A stretch of DNA of 64,000 nucleotides from Streptococcus oralis (GCF_001983955.1 NZ_CP019562.1:1-64000), one strand, 5' to 3'. Counted from the stretch's first letter, positions 56,297 to 63,107 are shown. Made by a program: numbers and translations. The notes: generated by a model not told the origin, from the letters alone.

Positions 56297-56319
56297 GCTT
56301 TTTTATTTTGTGGACTTTT

Positions 56320-57486
56320 TTAAGAACTTTTTATTTTTTCGAGAGCAGTTTCAAAGAATGAGACTGCTCTTTTTTGGTTCTCTTTTGATAAATGGCTGTA
56401 AGTGTCCATAGTTACAGATATTTTTGCATGGCCAAGCCGTGTCTGTATCTCCTTGTATGGCAGGCCAGCATTAAGCAAGATACTAGCGTGAGTGTGGCGG
56501 AAAGCATGAAAGCCTAAATCAGTACAGTTAGCGTTTTTTAAGTGCTTATGTAGGCGATAATCAACCTTTCGAGTATTGACATAGTTGTCAAAGCTATCAG
56601 AGAATACTTTCTCATAGGTTAAGCCAATGTTTCTACCGTTTTCTGCTTGTCTTGCTCGGTAGAGGCGAAGCATGAGCACTGTTTTATGATCGATATCTAG
56701 AACTCTATAGCTTGATTTTGTCTTAGGACCGTTTACCTGGTTTAAAATGTTGAGTGTTTTGTTAATATCAATCGTTCCGTTCTGCAGATCAATATCAGAC
56801 CATTCCAGGGCCAGACATTCACGGATGCGCAGTCCAGTAGCTAGGAGCGTTTTATAAAGCACAGTATCATAGAAATTGACAAAGGTATTCTCCAGGTTAT
56901 CGAGATAGGAGAGGAAGCTTTTAAGTTCCTGATCTTGAAAGTATTTAATTTCTTGTTTATCTCTTGTTATCTTTCTAGGAATGACAACATCACGAGCAGG
57001 GTTATTGTCCAATGCTTGGATAGAAACCCCATACTGTAGAATACGTTTATTTAAGGCGTGAAGGTGATTGTATTCTTTATACCCCGTTCCGTCTTGATTG
57101 TACTCATCCGCCCACTTATTTACCTGAGTTTGGATAATAACAGGAGTAAGTTTATCTAGTTTGTAAGTACCAAATGAGGGCAAGAGGTAGTTATTTAAGC
57201 AACCTTTTATCTTAATCTGCGTATTAGTCTTTACGGTATGCTGGTAGGTTTGCCAAAACAAGTCCACAAGTTCGCTATAGGTTGTTATATGTGAGCGTTG
57301 TTTCCGGGTAGAGCCGTTTTTCTCAAATTCTACCTTGACCTGAGTGGCCTTATTTCTGAGTTCTTTCTTTGTTCGTGCTGATATGGTAGTCTTGACCTTC
57401 TTACCAGTTACAGAATCAATGCCAAGATAGATACTAGAGCGGTAGACTGCTGATCCGTCTTTTTTCGTGTGTTGTGTAATTTTCAT
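56320..57486 (-). CDS. int: Tyrosine recombinase integrase of the mobile element
   Basis: 388-residue phage/ICE-type integrase. An N-terminal arm-binding domain with AP2-like strands (KDGSAVYRSSIYLGIDSVTGKK) is followed by a SAM-like core-binding domain (about 70-170) and the catalytic domain with Arg220 (TGLR), His327 and Arg330 (HAFRH), His353 (LGHA) and the nucleophile Tyr363. Start set at 57486 (MKITQHTKK), which has AAAGGAG eight bases upstream; the frame is open ten codons further. It sits at the left end of the element, so the attachment site should lie at 56.2-56.3 kb. Confidence 0.95.
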   Translation of the reverse strand: MKITQHTKKDGSAVYRSSIYLGIDSVTGKKVKTTISARTKKELRNKATQVKVEFEKNGSTRKQRSHITTYSELVDLFWQTYQHTVKTNTQIKIKGCLNNYLLPSFGTYKLDKLTPVIIQTQVNKWADEYNQDGTGYKEYNHLHALNKRILQYGVSIQALDNNPARDVVIPRKITRDKQEIKYFQDQELKSFLSYLDNLENTFVNFYDTVLYKTLLATGLRIRECLALEWSDIDLQNGTIDINKTLNILNQVNGPKTKSSYRVLDIDHKTVLMLRLYRARQAENGRNIGLTYEKVFSDSFDNYVNTRKVDYRLHKHLKNANCTDLGFHAFRHTHASILLNAGLPYKEIQTRLGHAKISVTMDTYSHLSKENQKRAVSFFETALEKIKSS

Positions 57487-57507
57487 GGTTTTAACTCCTT
57501 TTTCATC

Positions 57508-57536
57508 AGCAGGCAAGCAATTAGAAAAGGTTTTGA
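57508..57536 (+). repeat. 29-bp direct repeat, copy 1
   Basis: Begins AGCAGGCAAGCAATTAG and ends GGTTTTGA; identical over all 29 bases to 61357-61385 in the same orientation. It lies just upstream of the integrase ribosome site. Confidence 0.9.
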
Positions 57537-57630
57537 GTTTATACCATGCGAGGAGCTACGAGAACCCCTCTATTTTCGATTTTAAGAGGACGGACGGTAA
57601 AATTATACCAGAATAGAAAACGAGGTGAAT

Positions 57631-57744
57631 ATGGGGTTTGAAAAGATAGAAAAAAGTGTACCAACTAAAAAGCTGATACACTTATTTTCTTGTTGTAACC
57701 CTGACCTATATAGAGATACAGGTATAGAGCAGTGTAACCCATAG
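57631..57744 (+). CDS. Possible 37-residue small protein
   Basis: Reading frame of 37 codons opposite to the integrase, with a good ribosome site (GAGGTGAAT directly before ATG). The product starts MGFEKIEKSVPTKKL and contains a CC pair. It resembles nothing I recognise. The region also contains a 6-7-bp hairpin (57654-57682) and a repeated TGTAACCC (57694 and 57733), so the stretch may be an integrase arm-site or regulatory region instead. The 57487-57836 gap has no other gene. Confidence 0.3.
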   Translation: MGFEKIEKSVPTKKLIHLFSCCNPDLYRDTGIEQCNP

Positions 57745-57796
57745 GGTTTCTTTTACGATTGGAAAATATGATATCACTTTTTAGAAATTTTTACAA

Positions 57797-57822
57797 GTGT
57801 TTCTAAAAAAAGTTTGAAACAC
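57797..57822 (-). terminator. Hairpin after the Abi gene
   Basis: On the minus strand GTGTTTC pairs with GAAACAC around a T-rich loop, 15 bp past the abi stop codon, followed by TTGT. Probably its terminator. Confidence 0.6.
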
Positions 57823-57836
57823 ATTGATATGTCTTG

Positions 57837-58808
57837 TTATTCCTTTAGTTCTTGCTTTAATTCATCTAAAGGATAGTTCATTTCATTTGCTAATAACTCT
57901 AAATCCTCTTTATAATTTTCACAATGTTTTTTTATAGAATATGAGATATAAACATCTAGATTTATTTTAGCCTTTTTATTGTCAAAATAATCTAATATTT
58001 TTGATAATGTATAAAGGTCGCTTTGCCCCAAACCTATACGATACTGAGCAGGTGTTATCTCTACTTTATTGTGAAAGGTGTTGTTATAGCGTATCTTATA
58101 GATAGTTGACTTAAAATTAAATATTCTTCCGCTATGAGCAGCTCTATTTCTGAAACTATTTACAACATCAAGAGTATCTTTAAAAAGGGATCTCAAATTG
58201 TCTGTTACATCTGAAATATCAATGCCGTAGCAAATTGAAATAACTTTATCCTTTTGAGGGCCTTTCAGGAGTTTGAAGATATATTTTAGGTTTCCGAAGG
58301 TGCTTTCCTTTAATAAAATCCAAGGCGGAATATGGCCGTGGTTAGTTCTATAATGATTTAAAGGCTCTATATTTCTGTTCTCAAGATGAAATAATTTGTT
58401 AAGAAGTATAGCTCGTTCATTAGTTGGCTGGCTGTCGCTCCAAATAGTATCTCCTTGTCGAAAATTTTTATAATATAAATACTGACGTTGTTCTACACCG
58501 AAGTCCTCAGCAAGTGTATAAGCTATGGCGGTTCTGAGTGATAATTCTATCTCTAGTGAAGCTTGAATAACACCATTTCGAATACTTTTATCGAGTTCAT
58601 ATAGAGCAGTCAAGTGTTCAAAAGTAGCACCTGGCTTATACTGTTCTCTCGTACTACTGTCTTCTAACAAGAACATTTTGTATCCATTTACTACTTCGTA
58701 GTAACCGTAGTTCATCAATACTCTTTTTGCTTTGTCTTCATCTAGAAAAAGTAGATTTCTAGATTTTAAGATATCTATTTGTTTTGTTTCGTCTGCAAAA
58801 GGTTTCAT
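57837..58808 (-). CDS. Abi_2 (AbiD/AbiF-type) HEPN abortive-infection protein
   Basis: 323-residue Abi_2-family protein. The conserved N-terminal segment (RVLMNYGYYEVVNGYKMFLL and ALYELDKSIRNGV) matches AbiD/AbiF proteins of Lactococcus, which block phage growth. Near the end of the second domain RNRAAH (Arg220…His225) is the Rx4H motif of HEPN RNases, so it is probably an RNA-cutting toxin. Start ATG at 58808 with AGAGG spaced correctly; an upstream TTG at 58811 is less likely. It has its own promoter and a structured RNA in front, and lies in the lysogenic (minus-strand) arm, the usual place for prophage-borne defence genes. Confidence 0.88.
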   Translation of the reverse strand: MKPFADETKQIDILKSRNLLFLDEDKAKRVLMNYGYYEVVNGYKMFLLEDSSTREQYKPGATFEHLTALYELDKSIRNGVIQASLEIELSLRTAIAYTLAEDFGVEQRQYLYYKNFRQGDTIWSDSQPTNERAILLNKLFHLENRNIEPLNHYRTNHGHIPPWILLKESTFGNLKYIFKLLKGPQKDKVISICYGIDISDVTDNLRSLFKDTLDVVNSFRNRAAHSGRIFNFKSTIYKIRYNNTFHNKVEITPAQYRIGLGQSDLYTLSKILDYFDNKKAKINLDVYISYSIKKHCENYKEDLELLANEMNYPLDELKQELKE

Positions 58809-58827
58809 CAATTCCTCTTTCTACAAC

Positions 58828-58890
58828 GCAAAAGGGCCTCACAAAGTGAAGCCCTTTTGGTGTGATGCTAAGCGCATCTATTCATCGATT
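58828..58890 (-). ncRNA. Candidate abiF-type small structured RNA
   Basis: Transcribed from the promoter at 58925-58897. Predicted 5' end is about 58890. Stem 1 is GATGC-GCTTA-GCATC (58878-58864). Stem 2 is a continuous 13-bp helix, AAAAGGGCTTCAC with GTGAGGCCCTTTT around TTT (58858-58830), with one U.G pair and a U-rich 3' side, so it doubles as a terminator. It ends 20 nt before the Abi start. Weinberg and colleagues described an abiF RNA motif near such genes; whether this matches that covariance model needs a search. Confidence 0.65.
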
Positions 58891-58896
58891 ACGTTA

Positions 58897-58925
58897 ATTA
58901 TAAGGGCTTTTTTATATCTTGTCAA
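58897..58925 (-). promoter_or_regulatory. Consensus promoter of the abi RNA/abi gene
   Basis: On the minus strand perfect -35 TTGACA (58925-58920), 17-bp spacer, perfect -10 TATAAT (58902-58897). It is among the strongest promoters in the window, unusual for a toxin gene unless its main product is the RNA. Confidence 0.88.
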
Positions 58926-58994
58926 GTATTTTAGTTAAAAAATTTTTAAAATTTCCGATAGAATCCATTCCCCTTTTAGGGTTAGTAGTTTGGT

Positions 58995-59264
58995 TTATAT
59001 AATCTTCTCAAATACCATTGTAGCCTGGATACGGTCACCACCGCCTAGTCCTTTGCTTCCACCATTGGCGGTTGTGATTGTATGCAGGCGATAACCTTTT
59101 GAAGCTTGTTTATTGATAACATCTTCTAATTCTGTAAGGTTTCCTGATCCAGTACCGAAAAACTTTTCTTTTAAAGTTACCTGAAGGACAACATAGTGTA
59201 GTCCATTTACTCCAGATGCGGTAGAAAAACTACCTTCTTGTTTTACAGTATCAAAAAATCCCAT
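58995..59264 (-). CDS. DUF4177-type small protein
   Basis: 89 residues resembling DUF4177 proteins: a short beta strand (HYVVLQVTLKEKFF), a helix (LTELEDVINKQASKGYRLHTI) and a closing strand (RIQATMVFEKII). Function unknown; such genes are common beside phage-type repressors. ATG with GGAG about eight bases upstream. It starts 5 bp after the repressor stop and is co-transcribed with it. Confidence 0.7.
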   Translation of the reverse strand: MGFFDTVKQEGSFSTASGVNGLHYVVLQVTLKEKFFGTGSGNLTELEDVINKQASKGYRLHTITTANGGSKGLGGGDRIQATMVFEKII

Positions 59265-59269
59265 GGGGG

Positions 59270-59836
59270 TTACTCCTTTTCGTTGTCTCTCTCAGATAGT
59301 TTTTGAACTAAATCAAAAGCTATTTTTTTATCATAGTCATTTAAAGAAATATAGTTGATTAAAATATCTGCAAAATTCGTCCCCATTTCTATATCATTAA
59401 CTATTAACTTTTCGATAGTTAGCATGTAGCTTTGATTAAAATCAGCTAAACCTTTGCCAAAATTCTCGTATTTTTTTGGATTGTTTATATGTTCTTCAAC
59501 GTTTTCATATGCTGATTGAACCTTTTTTAGCAAATCATAATTTGGTTTAATGTTATTTAATTCATTCATATCAAGATTTTCGAAAAAATCTTGTAATTTA
59601 GTAGTCATCTCTTCAGGAGATATTTCATCATGGCCTAAAAGAGTTGCAACACTAACCCCAAAGTAATCTGCTAAACTCTCCCATACTTTATTGTTTCTTG
59701 GTTTTCGAGTTCCATTTTCATAATACATTAATTGACTATCAGAAACGGTAATATTGTATTTTTCTTTTAAAATTCTTCTAAGTTTATTCAAAGATAAATT
59801 TTCTTTTTCTCTAAATTCTTTGAGCTTTATTTCCAC
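59270..59836 (-). CDS. XRE-family (CI-like) repressor
   Basis: 188-residue repressor. The N-terminal helix-turn-helix covers about residues 4-68 (LKEFREKENLSLNKLRRIL…SDSQLMYYENGTRKP…LADYFGVSVATLLG). The C-terminal part is helical and shows no LexA-type Ser/Lys protease, so induction is probably not by RecA self-cleavage but by an antirepressor or another signal. The start codon is GTG with a weak AGTAGG. It is divergent from the Cro-like gene; the three operators at 59903-59979 are its likely targets. Confidence 0.9.
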   Translation of the reverse strand: MEIKLKEFREKENLSLNKLRRILKEKYNITVSDSQLMYYENGTRKPRNNKVWESLADYFGVSVATLLGHDEISPEEMTTKLQDFFENLDMNELNNIKPNYDLLKKVQSAYENVEEHINNPKKYENFGKGLADFNQSYMLTIEKLIVNDIEMGTNFADILINYISLNDYDKKIAFDLVQKLSERDNEKE

Positions 59837-59902
59837 AGCGTATAACCTACTTTAATTGTTTTAAGTTGATTATATCATAGCAAAGAATTTTTTTCTATAA
59901 AA

Positions 59903-59979
59903 ATTCTCAAAAAAAGAATAAAACCACTTGACACTCTCAAAAAAAGAGTATATACTTAAATTATTCTCAAAATGAGAAT
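59903..59979. promoter_or_regulatory. Three-operator lysogeny control region
   Basis: Three 17-bp related sites: ATTCTCAAAAAAAGAAT (59903), ACTCTCAAAAAAAGAGT (59933) and ATTCTCAAAATGAGAAT (59963), with starts exactly 30 bp apart. The rightward promoter TTGACA-17-TATACT (59928-59956) has the second site filling its spacer and the third at its start point. A leftward -10 (TATAAT on the minus strand, 59874-59869) serves the repressor. The layout parallels the lambda right operator. Confidence 0.85.
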
Positions 59980-60004
59980 AAAACATAGAAAGGAGAGAGA
60001 AAAA

Positions 60005-60193
60005 ATGATTATTACACAATCGCAAGCGAAAGCGTTACGAAGAAAAAAAGCCGATTTACAATTAAAAAATTATGAGTTAGCTTTTGAAATTGGAGTTTCA
60101 CCTAAAACAGTTCCTAAAATTCTGAAAGGTGATTATAAAGCTCCTAAAAGAATTTATGCTAGCGTAATGGAATGGCTTGCTAAAGATTACTAG
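60005..60193 (+). CDS. Cro-like small helix-turn-helix protein
   Basis: 62 residues: a single helix-turn-helix (SQAKALRRKKADLQLKNYELAFEIGVSPKTVPKILKG) with little else, first gene of the rightward arm. Start at 60005 with AAGGAG upstream; the open frame extends to 59972, but that part overlaps the third operator and the predicted transcription start. Probably competes with the repressor for the operators. Confidence 0.8.
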   Translation: MIITQSQAKALRRKKADLQLKNYELAFEIGVSPKTVPKILKGDYKAPKRIYASVMEWLAKDY

Positions 60194-60226
60194 AAAGGAG
60201 CATAAGACAGAATCAAGAATATTTCT

Positions 60227-60338
60227 GCTTGCTACCTATGGCAGTATCAAGGGTTTGTAGGGGTTCATTCTCTCCTAATTTTTCCCTACCTCAATGATTT
60301 ACCTTGGTACTGTTTTAGGTGGCAAGCACTATCTACAA
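60227..60338 (+). ncRNA. Long structured leader upstream of the Rha gene
   Basis: Arms 60227-60252 and 60302-60327 form a helix of 26 positions: 21 Watson-Crick pairs, four G.U pairs and one U-U mismatch, read as plus-strand RNA. Representative segments are GCTTGCTACCTA with TAGGTGGCAAGC and CAGTATCAAGG with CCTTGGTACTG. Inside, GTAGGG (60257) can pair with CCCTAC (60284), or TTGTAG (60255) with CTACAA (60333) as a pseudoknot. It ends about 15 nt before the ribosome site of the next gene. I recognise no named RNA family. Confidence 0.6.
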
Positions 60339-60356
60339 GAAGAAAGGAGCGAACCA

Positions 60357-60959
60357 ATGGAACTGGTTTATATGGACGGTAAGAAAGAACCGTATACGCT
60401 GAGCAGTATCGTTGCAGAGTGTACAGGATTGCAACATCATACAATAACCAAGACGATCCGCAAACATCAAGAAAGGTTTGAACGGTTCGGAAAGGTCGGA
60501 TTTAAAATCCAAGCTATGGAAAGTGGCCAGAATACCAAGGACTATATTTTGAATGAGCAACAAGCGACCTTGTTAGTTACATTTTTAAAAAATACCGAGC
60601 AAGTGGCCAACTTCAAAACAAACCTAGTCAAAGCATTCTTTGAGATGCGTGACGAACTTTCTAAACGCTACCTTCAAAGAGAACTGGAAAAGCCGAAGCG
60701 TAAAAGTTTAACTGAAGCTATTCAAACATGGGAGAAAGCCCCCAAGCATGCCTATAGTACACTTACAAACTTACTACTAAAGGGAGTGACAGGGAAGCAT
60801 AAAGCGCAACTCATGAAGGAGCGAGAAAGTAAGAACGGTATCGATGGCTTGACAAGTGTAGAACTGATAAGCTATCAGCGCTTGGAAGATATGGCAATAG
60901 CTATGATCAACTTGAATAGGGGGTATTCAGAAATTAAGGAATTAATTTTTAAAGCATAG
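60357..60959 (+). CDS. Rha-family phage regulatory protein
   Basis: 200 residues. The N-terminal Rha domain (about 1-95) has the usual order: VYMDGKKEPYTLSSIVAECTG, HHTITKTIRKHQERF, ESGQNTKDYILNEQQATLLVTF and the FKTNLVKAFFEMRDEL helix. The C-terminal half is helical and may be an antirepressor-type extension. Start at 60357 with AAAGGAG eight bases upstream; the frame is open to 60294, but that part falls in the RNA hairpin. Rha proteins act in phage regulation; here it may counter the repressor. Confidence 0.8.
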   Translation: MELVYMDGKKEPYTLSSIVAECTGLQHHTITKTIRKHQERFERFGKVGFKIQAMESGQNTKDYILNEQQATLLVTFLKNTEQVANFKTNLVKAFFEMRDELSKRYLQRELEKPKRKSLTEAIQTWEKAPKHAYSTLTNLLLKGVTGKHKAQLMKERESKNGIDGLTSVELISYQRLEDMAIAMINLNRGYSEIKELIFKA

Positions 60960-60970
60960 GAGTATAGAAA

Positions 60971-61231
60971 ATGGAAAATGAATTTAAGACAGTTACAAAT
61001 GCCAAAGGGTTAGAAATTCCTAAGTATTCCAATGATTTTAAAAAGCTAGTTGAGAAAGACAGATCACTAGCCGAATATATTTGTATGAACTACGAGAACT
61101 TGGACAGTGAAGACCTGGGCGCATTTCTTGAAACAGTAGAACAGGGAATCAGTTGGATTCTAGATCTTATCGAAAGTAAAGACTTGCTTTATAAACCAAA
61201 GTCAGGTAGTAATCATGCAAAAAGAAAATAA
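60971..61231 (+). CDS. Hypothetical small phage-type protein
   Basis: 86 residues, acidic and helical, with a basic C-terminal tail (NHAKRK). Not recognised. AGGAG lies nine bases before the ATG and the gene starts 11 bp after the Rha gene, so it belongs to the same early transcript. Confidence 0.65.
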   Translation: MENEFKTVTNAKGLEIPKYSNDFKKLVEKDRSLAEYICMNYENLDSEDLGAFLETVEQGISWILDLIESKDLLYKPKSGSNHAKRK

Positions 61232-61239
61232 AAAAATCA

Positions 61240-61269
61240 CTTGCTCAAATTTTAGACGAGGCGAGCAAG
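61240..61269 (+). other. Hairpin closing the early gene run
   Basis: CTTGCTC (61240) pairs perfectly with GAGCAAG (61263), nine bases after the preceding stop codon. It has no T-run, so it is not a classical terminator. Confidence 0.4.
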
Positions 61270-61356
61270 CGACAAGATTAAGGATATAGAAATTTTTTCT
61301 ATGCTCTGATTATAGCAAAAAATATCTATTCTATCAAATACCTAAAAAAACCGAAG

Positions 61357-61385
61357 AGCAGGCAAGCAATTAGAAAAGGTTTTGA
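61357..61385 (+). repeat. 29-bp direct repeat, copy 2
   Basis: Identical in sequence and orientation to 57508-57536. It lies immediately upstream of the three-stem structured region. A shorter echo, CAGGCAAGAAAAAGG, follows at about 61526. Confidence 0.9.
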
Positions 61386-61394
61386 AAATCAAGT

Positions 61395-61506
61395 GCTGAC
61401 AGGGTGATTCTAAGACCTTGTTTAGCTGAAAGATGGGTAATTACTCACGAAACACCGCTACAAGCGTTCGCCAACTTGGGGCAATCGCCCAGCGTTTGGA
61501 GTGGTG
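61395..61506 (+). ncRNA. Candidate three-stem structured RNA
   Basis: Stem A: GCTGACAGGGT (61395) with ACCTTGTTTAGC (61415), 11 pairs including two G.U, one bulge. Stem B: TGGGT-AATT-ACTCA (61434-61447), one G.U. Stem C: CACCGCT then CAAGCG (61453-61466) with CGTTTG then AGTGGTG (61493-61506), 13 pairs including two G.U and one mismatch, capped by GGGC-AATC-GCCC. All non-canonical pairs are G.U in the plus sense only. It fills most of a 322-bp gap that has no convincing gene. Could be a free RNA or the leader of the downstream genes. Confidence 0.55.
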
Positions 61507-61554
61507 AAGCATACCATATAGAAAACAGGCAAGAAAAAGGACAAGGAAAGGCTA

Positions 61555-61767
61555 ATGGAGAAAAATATGACTCTAGATCTAGATAACATGACACAATCAG
61601 AATTTGACAACCGAATTACTGAAATCAAGGATAGAAATCCGAACCTCTTTCAGTTCATCATTGACTTTTTAGATGATAAAGTAACTCCAGAAGAGGTGTA
61701 CGACTTTCTGAAGATGGAGCGAAGCTATCAAGTAAATTATATCAAGAATTACAAAGCGAGGGCATAG
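61555..61767 (+). CDS. Hypothetical small acidic protein
   Basis: 70 residues, helical and acidic (LDLDNMTQSEFDNRITEIKDRNPNLFQFI then DKVTPEEVYDFLKMER). Not recognised. Start at 61555 with AAGGAAAGG upstream; Met5 is an alternative. First gene after the structured RNA region and one base before the next gene. Confidence 0.6.
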   Translation: MEKNMTLDLDNMTQSEFDNRITEIKDRNPNLFQFIIDFLDDKVTPEEVYDFLKMERSYQVNYIKNYKARA

Positions 61768-61768
61768 C

Positions 61769-61978
61769 ATGAATGAACTAGAATTAAGCAATACGCAGTC
61801 TATTGTCTTTACTTTGCTACTGCTTGGCCTACTACTTTATCTAAACCGCCGAGACCGCAAAAAAAGCGCCCAAATCGAGCGAGAAAGTACACAGACGATA
61901 GAAACAACTAGCGAGGATTTAAGCCCTGATTATGGGCGATATATTCAGCTTGCAGCGGTTAAGCCATGGGGGTACTAA
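61769..61978 (+). CDS. Hypothetical single-pass membrane protein
   Basis: 69 residues: one membrane helix (about 10-26, SIVFTLLLLGLLLYL), a basic cytoplasmic stretch (NRRDRKKSAQ) and a polar tail. Not recognised. Ribosome site GAGGG. One base between its stop and the following ATG. Confidence 0.6.
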   Translation: MNELELSNTQSIVFTLLLLGLLLYLNRRDRKKSAQIERESTQTIETTSEDLSPDYGRYIQLAAVKPWGY

Positions 61979-61979
61979 T

Positions 61980-62252
61980 ATGTTTGAAAAAATGATTGAA
62001 GATTTAAAGTCTAAGATTTTGGAAGCAGTGGAACGGTATTTAAAAAGCCATGAGAAAGTACCTCAAAAAAGATTAGATTTGATCAGTAAGGTGGAACTAA
62101 AGGAAGAACTGGGCATAGGAGATAAAACCTTGATAAAATGGGAAGGTGCAGGACTACCGCAGTATATACCGCCTATTGAAGATACTAGAAAAGCGTATTA
62201 TAAAATCTCAGACGTTTTAAAGTTTTTGGGGGTAGATGATGGCAAAGACTAA
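61980..62252 (+). CDS. Excisionase/AlpA-like DNA-binding protein
   Basis: 90 residues with a C-terminal winged-helix of the MerR/excisionase type (SKVELKEELGIGDKTLIKWEGAGLPQY…YYKISDVLKFL). In phage satellites and prophages such proteins direct excision or regulate early genes. Start at 61980 with GGGGGT upstream; an open extension to 61932 overlaps the preceding gene. Overlaps the replisome-organiser gene. Confidence 0.7.
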   Translation: MFEKMIEDLKSKILEAVERYLKSHEKVPQKRLDLISKVELKEELGIGDKTLIKWEGAGLPQYIPPIEDTRKAYYKISDVLKFLGVDDGKD

Positions 62253-63096
62253 AATATATTTTTGGTTAAAAGTTGATAAGAAGTTTTTTGATAATCTTTT
62301 TATTAAACGACTTAAAAATATGCCTGGTGGCTACACTATGACAGTGATTTATATCCGTCTTATGTTGGAAAGTTTAGAAGATGATTGTATTTTGTACTAT
62401 GAGGGGTATTTTGATAATTTGGTACAGGAGCTAGCCTTAAAATTGGATGTGTCCGAGGATGATATAAATATGACAGTTGCATATTTTACAAAATGCGGAC
62501 TGATTCAGATAGACGATGATGGCCATGCTACATTATCGCAAGCAAAAGCCATGGTTGAGAGTGAAACAAACTGGGCGAAATATAAGCGAGACCAAAGAAA
62601 AAATAGTCAAGATATACCAAAATTGGAGAATGTCCAAAATAAAAAGACTATTTCCAACTCATGTCCAACAGATATAGAGATAGATAAAGAGTCAGATAAA
62701 GAGTTATATAAAGAATATATATTGTCAGGTAAACCTGACTTTACTTTCCCAAATTGGTTAACTCCGAGAATGATTGAGGAAATAACTAAAGGACATCCTG
62801 AGAAGTATTTAATAAGAATCCCTCTAGCTTATCTGAATCATACAGTTGGGAAAAATTATAAATATTTGGACAAAAACTTGAAGCCGATAATGGCACGATT
62901 CAAAGAAGGCTATACACTTGAAGATTTTAAACAGGTGATAGATATTAAAACGGCAGAATGGAAGGATAGTCCTGAGTTTTCTAAATATCTGAGACCAGAA
63001 ACACTTTTCGGAACTAAGTTTGACGGTTATTTGAATCAAAAGCCTAAAACCATAAAAGGGAAGTCCGAAGGCAACTTTCCAGATCTACCATTTTAG
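62236..63096 (+). CDS. Phage replisome organiser
   Basis: 286 residues. The N-terminal domain matches Phage_rep_org_N (IYFWLKVDKKFFDNLFIKRLKNMPGG…YIRLMLESLEDD), followed by a charged linker and a C-terminal DnaD-like or conserved tail (FSKYLRPETLFGTKFDGYLNQ). It should bind the element's own origin and recruit the loader encoded next. Two adjacent ATGs (62236, 62239); either is possible. GC- and codon-poor compared with host genes. Confidence 0.85.
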   Translation: MMAKTKIYFWLKVDKKFFDNLFIKRLKNMPGGYTMTVIYIRLMLESLEDDCILYYEGYFDNLVQELALKLDVSEDDINMTVAYFTKCGLIQIDDDGHATLSQAKAMVESETNWAKYKRDQRKNSQDIPKLENVQNKKTISNSCPTDIEIDKESDKELYKEYILSGKPDFTFPNWLTPRMIEEITKGHPEKYLIRIPLAYLNHTVGKNYKYLDKNLKPIMARFKEGYTLEDFKQVIDIKTAEWKDSPEFSKYLRPETLFGTKFDGYLNQKPKTIKGKSEGNFPDLPF

Positions 63097-63107
63097 GAGT
63101 TGCAAAG

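Noticed and set aside
60294..60356. N-terminal extension of the Rha-family gene
   Set aside because: The upstream ATG lies inside the long hairpin and has no ribosome site; the ATG at 60357 has AAAGGAG at good spacing and gives the usual Rha N-terminus.
61404..61586. 60-codon open frame across the structured region (starts MILRPCLAERW)
   Set aside because: No ribosome-binding site, overlaps the start of the better-supported gene at 61555, and coincides exactly with the stem-loops; treated as structured RNA instead. Codon-level conservation would reverse this.
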